Shown here: positions 9,275-17,147 of the stretch, piece by piece | How positions within the stretch are numbered: the stretch's first letter is position 1 | How the letters are laid out: each line of letters begins with the position of its first letter | Origin: Larkinella arboricola | GTDB lineage: Bacteria > Bacteroidota > Bacteroidia > Cytophagales > Spirosomataceae | DNA: 64,000 nucleotides | Assembly (NCBI RefSeq): GCF_003259745.1 | Contig: NZ_QLMC01000003.1 | Coordinates: 496,001-560,000 of the forward strand | Direction: 5' to 3' | The notes under the pieces: model-generated | Told to the model about the DNA's origin: nothing | Databases searched by the model: none | The model's input: only the letters and a program-made list of their open reading frames with translations | Translations under genes and position numbers: made by a program

Positions 9275-10348
9275 ATGAGAGTGCTTCCGGCTATTCAAGA
9301 TCCAACTTCTGTCGCCCAACCTTCAAACGCTTTTGACCGCTTTTTACTGCAATTCATCCGTGATCCGCGCGATTTGCCGTTTATTTATCTAACACTGCGG
9401 ATCTCGTTTACATTAATACCGCTGGGGATTCTGCTGTTTATTCCGGCCATTTCCGGCGCCGTCTGGTGGGTCATAGCGGCCGCTTATCTGATTACGTATT
9501 TTATTTATAAAGGCCCCTTTGGACTCATGGGGCACTGTGCGGCCCACCGGCCTTTGTTTAAACGGGAATACCGCTGGATGAGTTATTATATGCCAACGGT
9601 TATGGCGCTGTTCTTCGGCATGACGCCGGAAACGTACGTGGGGCACCACATCGGAATGCACCACCCCGAAAACAACATGCCCGAAGACTTAAGCACGACG
9701 ATGCCGTACCAGCGCGACAGCGTGCGTGGTTTTTTGCATTACCTGACCACCTTCCTGTTTACGGGCGTTTTTACGCTGGTGGGCTATCTTTTCCGAAAAA
9801 ACCGTCAGAAAATGGCTCTCAAAGCCATGAGCGGAGAAATTTCCTTCGCGGTGATGTGCGGTCTACTCCTCTGGCTAAACGCTCCGGCAACCATTGTGGT
9901 GTTCCTGATTCCGTTTGTGTTCACACGGATTATCAGCATGATTGGCAACTGGACCCAGCACGCGTTTGTCGATAGCACCGATCCGGCCAATGCCTATAAA
10001 AACAGCATCACCTGCATCAATGTAAAGTACAACCGCCTGTGCTGGAACGACGGCTACCACATCAGCCACCACTGCCGCCCGGCCATGCACTGGAGCGAAC
10101 ACCCGCACTTTTTCATGAAAACCCTCGATAAATACGCATCCAACAAAGCGATTATTTTCGACGGGCTCGATTTCGGCCAGGTCTTTTTTCTGCTGATGAG
10201 AAAACGCCACGACCGGCTGGCCAAACACGTGGTCAACCTAAATGGTACCTTTCAGAACGAGCAGGAAATCATTGAGTTGATGAAGTACCGGCTGCAACCC
10301 ATTCACGAATGGAGCGAAGTGCCCGCGAAAAAAGCCGTTACAGTCTAA
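9275..10348 (+). CDS. Membrane fatty acid desaturase
   Basis: A 357-residue di-iron membrane desaturase/hydroxylase-like protein. Histidine boxes are clear: His87-x3-His91 (GHCAAH), His124/125 with His129/130 (HHIGMHH), a lone His229 (TQHAF) and His262-x2-His265/266 (YHISHH). Two hydrophobic pairs flank the boxes (about 38-75 and 155-220), as expected for the four-helix topology with active-site histidines on the cytoplasmic face. It probably inserts a double bond in membrane lipid acyl chains or modifies a lipid-like substrate. It stands alone between an orphan TonB receptor and a convergent DUF4345 gene. Confidence 0.9.
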   Translation: MRVLPAIQDPTSVAQPSNAFDRFLLQFIRDPRDLPFIYLTLRISFTLIPLGILLFIPAISGAVWWVIAAAYLITYFIYKGPFGLMGHCAAHRPLFKREYRWMSYYMPTVMALFFGMTPETYVGHHIGMHHPENNMPEDLSTTMPYQRDSVRGFLHYLTTFLFTGVFTLVGYLFRKNRQKMALKAMSGEISFAVMCGLLLWLNAPATIVVFLIPFVFTRIISMIGNWTQHAFVDSTDPANAYKNSITCINVKYNRLCWNDGYHISHHCRPAMHWSEHPHFFMKTLDKYASNKAIIFDGLDFGQVFFLLMRKRHDRLAKHVVNLNGTFQNEQEIIELMKYRLQPIHEWSEVPAKKAVTV

Positions 10349-10376
10349 CAAAATCAGGACAGCCATTTCGCAAGTT

Positions 10377-10416
10377 GGCCCGACCTGCCAGATCGTTACG
10401 TCTGACAGATCGGGCC
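10377..10416. terminator. Imperfect palindromic hairpin between convergent genes
   Basis: GGCCCGA (10377-10383) pairs with TCGGGCC (10410-10416), and the inner arms CTGCCAGA and TCTGACAG extend the stem with one mismatch and an unpaired base. It lies between the desaturase stop and the DUF4345 stop and could terminate both. The GACCTGCCAGATCG-type core also looks like a dispersed intergenic palindrome. Confidence 0.5.
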
Positions 10417-10452
10417 GCTACTTTACAGCTCCATCGAGAGCCTGACCATTGG

Positions 10453-10884
10453 TTAATGGCTAACCCGCAGCGAAACGGCTGGTGCCGTCGTTCGGTTGTT
10501 GGCCCATAACAGTACCACCGCCAGAACGAAAAGCACGGTTTCGGTTACAATCCACTGCCGCCCAAAATCGCCCAGCGCCCCTTCGGCAAAGATCGTGATG
10601 GCGCGCGACAAGGCGTAGAAACCCCACAGCAGACTCAGAAAAGCCAGTCCCTTGTTCACGTCTTTCACCATCAGGTACAGCAGGCTGATGAACATGGTCA
10701 GGCCAACGCCCCCGTATACCCCCCGAATTGAACTGAACGCATCGGTATTGTTTAGTTGCACGTGGACCAGATCCATAACGGATTGCGGATTAGAAAAGGC
10801 AATGACGCTGACCGACAGCAGCGCCAGCGCCGAAATAAGAATGAACCCCTGAGCGGCCCGTTTGACAAATTGTTGTGTTTTCAT
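10453..10884 (-). CDS. DUF4345-family membrane protein
   Basis: A 143-residue inner-membrane protein with four predicted helices (about 10-30, 55-72, 80-98 and 113-130). The signature around residues 45-62 (NTDAFSSIRGVYGGVGL) matches the DUF4345 family, whose biochemical role is unknown. The gene is monocistronic on the minus strand, convergent with the desaturase and divergent from the J-domain gene about 200 bases away. Confidence 0.75.
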   Translation of the reverse strand: MKTQQFVKRAAQGFILISALALLSVSVIAFSNPQSVMDLVHVQLNNTDAFSSIRGVYGGVGLTMFISLLYLMVKDVNKGLAFLSLLWGFYALSRAITIFAEGALGDFGRQWIVTETVLFVLAVVLLWANNRTTAPAVSLRVSH

Positions 10885-11092
10885 GTGCTTCGTAGTTGTT
10901 GTTTACGGAGCAAAATTGCTGAGTTTTTTTAGACAAATTGTTGGTGTTGGCCAAGATTTAAGACCGTTGTAGAAATACCGGGCCATCAGAAAGAGAATTT
11001 TTACGGTACGCTTATTCATAGAATTCGGCTTTGGCGGGTTTATTTGTAAGCCGGTAACGCTTAAATTTATTAGCCGCTGCAACAACGCTCCC

Positions 11093-12196
11093 ATGACACC
11101 TACACCACAGCATATTATTCAAATCGGGAGTGCTAAAGACAAGGCCCATCTTTCCAAATCCCAGAAGGAGTTTAACCGCCTGACCCGGAAAATTGAAGCC
11201 CTGGAAAAAGCACTTACGGAATACCGTGCGGCTTCAACCCGGATTCACCAACGGGTCCAGACGGAACTGCTGCCCCTGCAAACCGAATACCACCGACAGC
11301 GGGCCAGCCTGGTACATCTGCTCGACCGGGCTTATGAATCCGGTGATTTTAAGGCGAACGAACGCAAAAAGCTGGCGGATATCATCCTGAATCTGACCTT
11401 CAACCTGATCTCCGAACACGGCCTTGACGACCTGAAACCCATCTACGACAAGTATGATCCGGACGGCTTCGATGCGGCCAATGCCGAAGCCGATGGGCTG
11501 ACGGCCGAGGTGATGAAACAAATGTACGGTGCCATGTTCGGCGTTGAGTTTGATGAGGATGCCGACATCCGTTCACCGGAAGAACTGGAGGATCAACTCC
11601 GGCAAAAACTGGAAGAACAACAACGCCAGGCCGACGAACAGCGCGCCCAACGCCCCAAATCGCAGAAGCAACGGGAGCGGGAAGCCAAAAAGCAACTCGA
11701 AGAACGCAACATCACCAAAGCCGTACGAACGGTTTACATGGATCTGGTGAAAGCCTTCCACCCCGACCGGGAACCGGACGAAGCCGAAAAGGAGCGAAAA
11801 ACCGAGATCATGCACCGCATCACGGAAGCGTACGAAAAAAGCGACCTGCTGGCGCTCCTGCGGCTGCAACTGGAATTTAACCGGATTGATCAGGACCACC
11901 TGGAAGCACTGGCCGAAGAGCAATTAAAATATTACAACAAAATCCTGAAACAGCAGACGCAGGAACTGGAGGAACAATTATACGATTTGCAATCGCAGCT
12001 TTCACCAATGAGCAGCAAGGCGCTGGTGGATTCGCCCGCCCACCTCGAATACGGGTTGAAAGCCGATGTGCAGGAACTGAAACGAGCCATCAAGAACCTT
12101 AAAAGCGACCTTGCGGCTTTCCAGAATAGAGGGGTTTTGAAACAATGGCTGAAATCGTACCGGATTCAGAAAGCCGATGATTTCAACGAATTTTAG
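11093..12196 (+). CDS. Coiled-coil protein with an internal J-domain-like segment
   Basis: A 367-residue soluble protein. The first 90 residues and residues 160-205 are highly charged and likely coiled coil. Residues about 207-262 look like a J domain: helix VRTVYMDLVKAF, the diagnostic His223-Pro224-Asp225 and a following helix with RITEAYEKSDLLALL. A J domain stimulates DnaK ATPase, so this is probably a DnaK co-chaperone with unknown clients. The domain is central rather than N-terminal and no zinc-finger or DnaJ C-terminal domain is present. The stop codon overlaps the stop of the convergent permease gene. Confidence 0.75.
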   Translation: MTPTPQHIIQIGSAKDKAHLSKSQKEFNRLTRKIEALEKALTEYRAASTRIHQRVQTELLPLQTEYHRQRASLVHLLDRAYESGDFKANERKKLADIILNLTFNLISEHGLDDLKPIYDKYDPDGFDAANAEADGLTAEVMKQMYGAMFGVEFDEDADIRSPEELEDQLRQKLEEQQRQADEQRAQRPKSQKQREREAKKQLEERNITKAVRTVYMDLVKAFHPDREPDEAEKERKTEIMHRITEAYEKSDLLALLRLQLEFNRIDQDHLEALAEEQLKYYNKILKQQTQELEEQLYDLQSQLSPMSSKALVDSPAHLEYGLKADVQELKRAIKNLKSDLAAFQNRGVLKQWLKSYRIQKADDFNEF

Positions 12197-13758
12197 TCCT
12201 TATCGCCCAGATACCGCTTCAGATCCGAAATAGACCGGATTCCCAGCCGGTCGGCCTGCGCCCGGCGCATCATCAGGGCATACGTGTTGTTGAATCCCAT
12301 CGGAGCCAGCCAGCTTACCTTGTAACGGCTCTGAAATTCGCGGCTCACATACCGATAAACCGCTTCCCGGTCGGCTTTCAGCGAGTCGGCCAGCGCCGGA
12401 GGGGGCTGTAAAATAACCAGCAAACCCGTGCCGGTATACTCCGGATATAAATCGATCTGCCCGGTAGTCAGCGCATTGAAACAGATTTGCGTACCGCCCA
12501 GACCGGTTTTGGTGACGACTTCGAGCGTCGTGCGGTTGTCGAGCAACTGGCGCAGTATTTCGGCCAGAATGTATTGTTCTGTGAAGATTTTCGTCCCGAT
12601 CACAATCCGTCCCTGGCGTTGCTTTCGGGTCGGCGGGAGGAGTAGCTTTTGTTCCGTTAAAAACCGTCGGGCCACGGCTTCGGGCGATTCATGCCGGAAA
12701 TCGGCACGGTAATTCAACTCGGTCATCACCGCATCCGAAAGCCGCCCGTCCAGCAAATGCAGCGTTTTTGACAACTCCGGATACTGATTCAAAACCGCCT
12801 GCCGAACCACTAACGCGGCTTCGTAGGGCGGAAAGGCATTTTTGTTATCATCCAAAACCCGTAAGTCAAACGCCTTGATCCGCCCGTCGGTCGAATAGCC
12901 GCTGATGAGATCGACCTGCCCGCGGTAAATGGCTTCGTACATTAGATTCTGGTCAATCAGCCGCGGTGTCACCCGCAAGCCATACGTCCGGGCCAAACCC
13001 GGATACCCGTCGGCCCGACCGTAAAATTCATGCGCAAACCCGACCATTAATCCACCCGAAATACCGCCCGGCAACCAGTAAAAAGCCGACAAGGCGGGTG
13101 TTATCAGCAAAAAAACCAGAGCAACCCGACGCAACCGCAACCCACGCAAATGTTGCAGACGGGCCAGCAAAAAGTCGAACAGAACCGCCAGCAAAGCCGC
13201 CGGAATGGCACCCGCCAGCACCATATTCGGGTTGTTGAGCGCAATACCGCCAAATATAAACTCTCCCAGCCCACCGGCTGCTACATAGGCCGCCAGCGTG
13301 GCTACACCCACGTTAATCACCGTCGCCGTACGAATTCCGGCAAAAATAACTGGCAGCGCCAGCGGCAGTTCGAGCCGGGTCAGCACCTGGCGGGTGGTCA
13401 TGCCCATACCGCGGGCGGTTTCTTTCAGGGCCGGACTCACTTCCCGAATCCCGACGTAGGTATTCCGGACAATCGGCAGCAGCGCGTACAGAAACAGGGC
13501 CACGATGGCGGGCCAGCTACCAATGCCCAGAATCGGAATCAGGAAACCCAGTAGCGCAATGCTCGGAATGGTTTGCAAAACGCCGACCACAGCCAGCACC
13601 ACAGCCGCGATTTTCGGGCGATACGTAATCAGAATACCCGTCGGAAGCCCAATCAGTAAGGCCAGGCAAAGCGACAGAAATGTCAGGCCAATGTGCGTCA
13701 GCGTTTGCTCAGCCAGCTTGTCGCCCTGCTGCACTATAAAATCGAAAAACTCCTGCAT
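12193..13758 (-). CDS. Osmoprotectant ABC transporter permease fused to a circularly permuted substrate-binding domain
   Basis: A 521-residue fusion for glycine betaine/choline/carnitine-type uptake (OpuC/YehYZ-like). Residues 1-205 form the permease with about five or six helices and the ABC-coupling EAA loop near 115-145. A helix at 211-228 then leads into an extracytoplasmic binding domain. Its two halves are in swapped order. Residues about 235-372 match the usual C-terminal part (GFAHEFYGRADGYPGL, GYSTDGRIKAFDL, the LNY motif). Residues 383-513 match the usual N-terminal part (IVIGTKIFTEQYILAE, LGGTQICFNAL, GQIDLYPEYTGTG, GFNNTYAL, SISDL). The protein ends where the canonical sequence would continue into residue 235. 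It is preceded by its ATPase gene after two bases. Confidence 0.88.
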   Translation of the reverse strand: MQEFFDFIVQQGDKLAEQTLTHIGLTFLSLCLALLIGLPTGILITYRPKIAAVVLAVVGVLQTIPSIALLGFLIPILGIGSWPAIVALFLYALLPIVRNTYVGIREVSPALKETARGMGMTTRQVLTRLELPLALPVIFAGIRTATVINVGVATLAAYVAAGGLGEFIFGGIALNNPNMVLAGAIPAALLAVLFDFLLARLQHLRGLRLRRVALVFLLITPALSAFYWLPGGISGGLMVGFAHEFYGRADGYPGLARTYGLRVTPRLIDQNLMYEAIYRGQVDLISGYSTDGRIKAFDLRVLDDNKNAFPPYEAALVVRQAVLNQYPELSKTLHLLDGRLSDAVMTELNYRADFRHESPEAVARRFLTEQKLLLPPTRKQRQGRIVIGTKIFTEQYILAEILRQLLDNRTTLEVVTKTGLGGTQICFNALTTGQIDLYPEYTGTGLLVILQPPPALADSLKADREAVYRYVSREFQSRYKVSWLAPMGFNNTYALMMRRAQADRLGIRSISDLKRYLGDKD

Positions 13759-13760
13759 GA

Positions 13761-14708
13761 TTACGGCGATTTAGGAACGAGTTGATGCAGGGCCGACCAA
13801 ATATCAACCGCCCGGATTCGGATAGGCCAATCGCCAACCCGCAACACCCCCGATTCGGTTTTTGTCAACAGTGTCAATGCATCATTTAGACTCATATCAG
13901 GCTGTAAGTCAATCGCTTCGGGGCCGGGCGATTCGGGAAGAATATACGGCATTACGTCCTGCAACGTGAATACCTGCAACTGAAACGCCAGCACCTGATC
14001 GCCAAAAAACCGCTGAACGAAGGCACTAGCCGGTTGCATCAGCAATTCCTTCGGTGTACCAATTTGCAGAAGCCGTCCGTTATCCATCACACCGACGCGG
14101 TCGCCTAGTTCCAGAGCTTCCCGAACATCATGGGTCACCAGCACCACGGTTTTCCGGCGCAGTTCGTCCAGATTCCGAAACTCTTGGCGGATCTCGGCGC
14201 GGGTAATCGGGTCGAGGGCCCCCAACGGTTCGTCCATGAGCAGAATCGGCGGGTTTGCGGCCAGGGCCCGGGCCAGCCCCACGCGCTGCCGTTGTCCTCC
14301 GCTGAGCTGATCGGGGTAAGCGTTTAACTGCTTTTCGGGTAAGCGAAGCATAGCCAGCAGCTCGTGCGTGCGGTTGCGGATCCGGTCTTTGTCCCAGTGC
14401 AGCAGCCGGGGCACGATGGCAATGTTCTCGCCAACCGTATAATGCGGAAACAAACCCGTTTCCTGTACCACGTAGCCAATGGAGCGGCTCAACTCGTGCG
14501 GGGCCTGCTGTTGCGTGTCAATACCGTTGATTTCGACCGTGCCGGAGGTCGGTTCAATCAGGCGGTTGATCATCTTGAGCGTGGTTGTTTTGCCCGAACC
14601 ACTCGTGCCCAGCAACACCAGCGTTTCCTGCTCCCTGACGGCAAACGAAACGTCCTCCACAGCCGTATGGTTTGGATAGCGTTTGGTCAGGTGCCGGACG
14701 TTGATCAT
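13761..14708 (-). CDS. Osmoprotectant ABC transporter ATP-binding protein (OpuCA-like)
   Basis: A 315-residue ATPase that energises the fused permease/binding protein encoded two bases downstream. Walker A is at 34-42 (GTSGSGKTT), the Q-loop near 82, the signature LSGGQ at 135-139, Walker B with catalytic glutamate at 155-160 (ILLMDE) and the switch His at 193. The extra C-terminal region (about 245-315) resembles the CBS-like regulatory tail of OpuCA/ProV proteins that sense ionic strength. I chose the ATG at 14708, which lies four bases after the upstream stop and gives the normal start MINVRHLTKRYP; the in-frame ATG at 14738 would overlap DUF1207 and add ten atypical residues. Confidence 0.93.
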   Translation of the reverse strand: MINVRHLTKRYPNHTAVEDVSFAVREQETLVLLGTSGSGKTTTLKMINRLIEPTSGTVEINGIDTQQQAPHELSRSIGYVVQETGLFPHYTVGENIAIVPRLLHWDKDRIRNRTHELLAMLRLPEKQLNAYPDQLSGGQRQRVGLARALAANPPILLMDEPLGALDPITRAEIRQEFRNLDELRRKTVVLVTHDVREALELGDRVGVMDNGRLLQIGTPKELLMQPASAFVQRFFGDQVLAFQLQVFTLQDVMPYILPESPGPEAIDLQPDMSLNDALTLLTKTESGVLRVGDWPIRIRAVDIWSALHQLVPKSP

Positions 14709-14712
14709 ACCG

Positions 14713-15609
14713 TTAGATGGGGTTAAAATAGACGCCAATACCGAACCAGCGGGTTTTCTGCTGCTCGTAGACGCTGTAAGGCCGGAAACCCGTGTACCCT
14801 TCGAGCAGAAACGTCAGGTTGTTGGCCGTATGGCCCAGCTCCAGCCCAATACCGGCTTTAATACCGGGTCGGAAATCGGTTTGCTGCCACACTTTCAGGT
14901 CTGCTCCACCGGCCAGCCGGGCAAAGGCGGGCGACGGTTTGCGGTAAAAGAAACCCGCTTCGGCACTCAGCCGTTTGCGTTCTTCGGGTTTTCGCAGGCC
15001 GATGCCAACGCCGACGTACTTCCGCAAACCGCTTCGTTGGTGGTTGTACGTCACGTCCACCACTTCGTAGTTGACCGGGTTGGGCAGGTAATAATTGATC
15101 TGATTCCGAATCAGGTAATCGTCGCCGAGGTGCGACGACAGGTGATAAAGCCGAAACCGCCAGCTATGGTGCCGGACTTTAACGTTGTAAAGAAAGCTCA
15201 GCCGGTAATCGGTGTTCATCAACTGACGGCGCTGCTTGTTCTGGACCGGATCATGATAAACCTCAAACTGCGTAAACGACGCCACATCAAACGACACCTC
15301 ACTACTGCGTTCGGCGGATTTGTACCAGCGAAAAACGGGTTTCCGCAGCCCAAACGTAAAAGGCACAAAGGAACCGTCGTATTTTTTGCCGTCCATCCAG
15401 TAGCCCGGCAGTACACTCACGCTGGTCTGGGCTTCGATGGGGTCGAGCATAATCGGTTCGAAAAGGTGGCCTTTGGGCAGAAACTCCCGGCGCGGATAAG
15501 TGGCCCGGATCGGCATAGACTGGCGAATCACCACCGTATCGGGTACCTCCTGCGCCAGCGCACCCAACGCCCAGAAGATGGCAAAAAAAGACAGTAAAGT
15601 AGGGTTCAT
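14713..15609 (-). CDS. DUF1207-family outer-membrane protein
   Basis: A 298-residue exported protein. The ATG at 15609 opens a good signal peptide (MNPTLLSFFAIFWALGALAQ), whereas the frame's earlier ATG at 15678 would read through a terminator hairpin and overlap the M20 gene. Hallmarks of DUF1207 are visible: FLPKGHLFEPIMLDP near the mature N-terminus and the conserved YHLSSHLGDDYLIRN segment mid-protein. Alternating hydrophobic and aromatic strands and a C-terminal aromatic strand (GIGVYF) suggest a beta-barrel. Its stop is four bases before the ABC ATPase start, so the three genes are very probably translated from one mRNA. The DUF1207 function is unknown. Confidence 0.82.
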   Translation of the reverse strand: MNPTLLSFFAIFWALGALAQEVPDTVVIRQSMPIRATYPRREFLPKGHLFEPIMLDPIEAQTSVSVLPGYWMDGKKYDGSFVPFTFGLRKPVFRWYKSAERSSEVSFDVASFTQFEVYHDPVQNKQRRQLMNTDYRLSFLYNVKVRHHSWRFRLYHLSSHLGDDYLIRNQINYYLPNPVNYEVVDVTYNHQRSGLRKYVGVGIGLRKPEERKRLSAEAGFFYRKPSPAFARLAGGADLKVWQQTDFRPGIKAGIGLELGHTANNLTFLLEGYTGFRPYSVYEQQKTRWFGIGVYFNPI

Positions 15610-15614
15610 TGCGT

Positions 15615-15642
15615 AAAAAAACCTCCGGTTTCGGGCCGGAGG
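15615..15642 (-). terminator. Intrinsic terminator abutting the DUF1207 start codon
   Basis: On the minus strand CCTCCGG (15642-15636) pairs with CCGGAGG (15628-15622) around a 7-base loop, followed by seven T residues (15621-15615). It ends the M20 peptidase transcript, whose stop is at 15665. The DUF1207 ATG begins six bases past the T-run, leaving no room for a separate promoter downstream of the hairpin. Confidence 0.8.
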
Positions 15643-15664
15643 TATAGTAACGGAAAAGGTATGC

Positions 15665-17044
15665 TTAGGCATCAACAACCGTCTGCTTCAATTCGGCGTA
15701 GTGCTTGTAGAAATACGGAATTGTCTCGATTCCCTTGTAGAAATTAAACAACCCGTAGCTTTCGTTCGGTGAGTGCAGGGCGTCGATGTCCAGCCCAAAA
15801 CCCATCAGAATGGATTTTACGCCCAGTTCTTTTTCAAACAAGGCAACGATGGGAATGCTGCCCCCGCCCCGGGTCGGAATGGCGTCTTTGCCCCAGGCTT
15901 CGCGGAAGGCCCGCCGGGCGGCTTCAAATTCAACCGAATCGGTAGGCGTCACGTACGGCTGACCGCCGTGGTGTGGAGTCACCGTCACCGTAACGGTCGG
16001 CGGTGCAATGGCCTTAAAATGCCGGGCAAAGAGTTCGGTAATCTCGTCGGGGTCCTGATTCGGCACAAGCCGCATACTGATTTTAGCCTGCGCTTTGCTC
16101 GGCAGGACGGTTTTGGCCCCCTCGCCGGTATAACCGCCCCAGATACCGTTTACGTCCAGTGTGGGCCGGATGGAAGCCCGTTCAGGTGTCGAGTAGCCTT
16201 CTTCGCCGAAAACCGAATTCAGGTTCAGGTCGCGTTTGTATTCTTCCTCGTCAAACGGCGCTTCGGCCAGCGCGGCCCGTTCGTCAGAACTTAGTTCGTC
16301 TACCTTGTCGTAAAAACCAGGTATCGTAATGCGGCCTTTCTCGTCGTGCAGCGACGCAATCATCTGGCAGAGCACATTGACCGGATTGTGTACGGCACCC
16401 CCGTACACGCCCGAATGCAAATCGCGGTTCGGGCCAACCACCTGCACTTCAACGTACGACAAGCCTCGCAAACCGGTTTCAATCGACGGCACATCGTTGG
16501 CAATGATGCTCGTATCGGAGATCAGAATAACGTCGCACTTGAGTTTTTCACGGTTATTGGTTACAAACGCACCCAGGTGTTCCGAGCCGGTTTCTTCTTC
16601 CCCTTCAATCATCACCTTGACGTTGCAGGGCAGATTTCCGGTGGCCAGCATGGCTTCAATGGCCTTTACGTGCATGTAAAACTGGCCTTTGTCGTCGCAG
16701 GAGCCACGGGCGTAGATGCGTTCGTTACGGATGGTCGGCTCAAACGGCGGGGTATTCCAGAGCTCGTACGGATCGGCGGGCTGTACGTCGTAATGACCGT
16801 AGACCAAAACCGTCGGCAGCGTGTCGTCGATCAGCTTTTCGGCGTAGACCACCGGATGGCCTTCAGTTTCGTGTACCTCGGCATTATCCATACCGGCTAC
16901 AGCCAGTTTCTCTTTCACAAACTCGGCCGCCCGGAGCATATCCGGTTTGAATTTCGAATCGGCGCTGACGGACGGAATCCGCAGCAGGTCAAACAGTTCG
17001 TTCAGAAACCGTTCTTTATGTTCCGCAAAATAGGTTGATAGCAT
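15665..17044 (-). CDS. M20-family dipeptidase
   Basis: A 459-residue di-zinc metallopeptidase resembling M20 cytosolic non-specific dipeptidases. Metal ligands and catalytic residues are recognisable: His84 with Asp86 (YGHYDVQP), bridging Asp118 (GSCDDKG), the catalytic and ligand glutamates at 149-151 (EGEEETGS), Asp177 (LISDTS) and the C-terminal His in ALHSPNES. An insert of about 100 residues between them is the dimerisation lid. I chose the ATG at 17044 (MLSTYFAEHKERFLNEL); the longer frame from 17086 adds 14 unconserved residues. There is no signal peptide, so it is cytosolic peptide turnover. It lies between two intrinsic terminators. Confidence 0.92.
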   Translation of the reverse strand: MLSTYFAEHKERFLNELFDLLRIPSVSADSKFKPDMLRAAEFVKEKLAVAGMDNAEVHETEGHPVVYAEKLIDDTLPTVLVYGHYDVQPADPYELWNTPPFEPTIRNERIYARGSCDDKGQFYMHVKAIEAMLATGNLPCNVKVMIEGEEETGSEHLGAFVTNNREKLKCDVILISDTSIIANDVPSIETGLRGLSYVEVQVVGPNRDLHSGVYGGAVHNPVNVLCQMIASLHDEKGRITIPGFYDKVDELSSDERAALAEAPFDEEEYKRDLNLNSVFGEEGYSTPERASIRPTLDVNGIWGGYTGEGAKTVLPSKAQAKISMRLVPNQDPDEITELFARHFKAIAPPTVTVTVTPHHGGQPYVTPTDSVEFEAARRAFREAWGKDAIPTRGGGSIPIVALFEKELGVKSILMGFGLDIDALHSPNESYGLFNFYKGIETIPYFYKHYAELKQTVVDA

Positions 17045-17082
17045 AGTATTACCGGTTTTTCGTCGGAGTGACGAAGAAAAGT

Positions 17083-17122
17083 CCACAAAAACAACGCCCC
17101 GAAGTTAATCACTTCGGGGCGT
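17083..17122 (-). terminator. Intrinsic terminator downstream of plsY
   Basis: Twelve-base perfect stem ACGCCCCGAAGT (17094-17105) with its complement (17111-17122), loop TAATC. On the minus strand the stem is followed by TTGTTTTTGTGG, a good U-tract. It ends the plsY transcript and sits 39 bases before the M20 start. A second small hairpin (TTCGTC/GACGAA, about 17058-17077) lies between it and that start codon. Confidence 0.82.
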
Positions 17123-17147
17123 CCTGCAATCGCTATATACTTGAAAC

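Noticed and set aside
10903-11094. 63-codon minus-strand frame (with an internal ATG giving 38 residues)
   Set aside because: It lies in the divergent promoter region of the DUF4345 and J-domain genes and shows no protein-like pattern beyond a basic helix.
12193-13758. Frameshift or degeneration as the reason for the unusual order in the binding domain
   Set aside because: Both halves are full, in one frame, and keep all family motifs; the order is swapped but nothing is lost.
15609-15678. Longer start for the DUF1207 gene at 15678
   Set aside because: It would read through the terminator hairpin, overlap the M20 gene and put 23 residues before an intact signal peptide.
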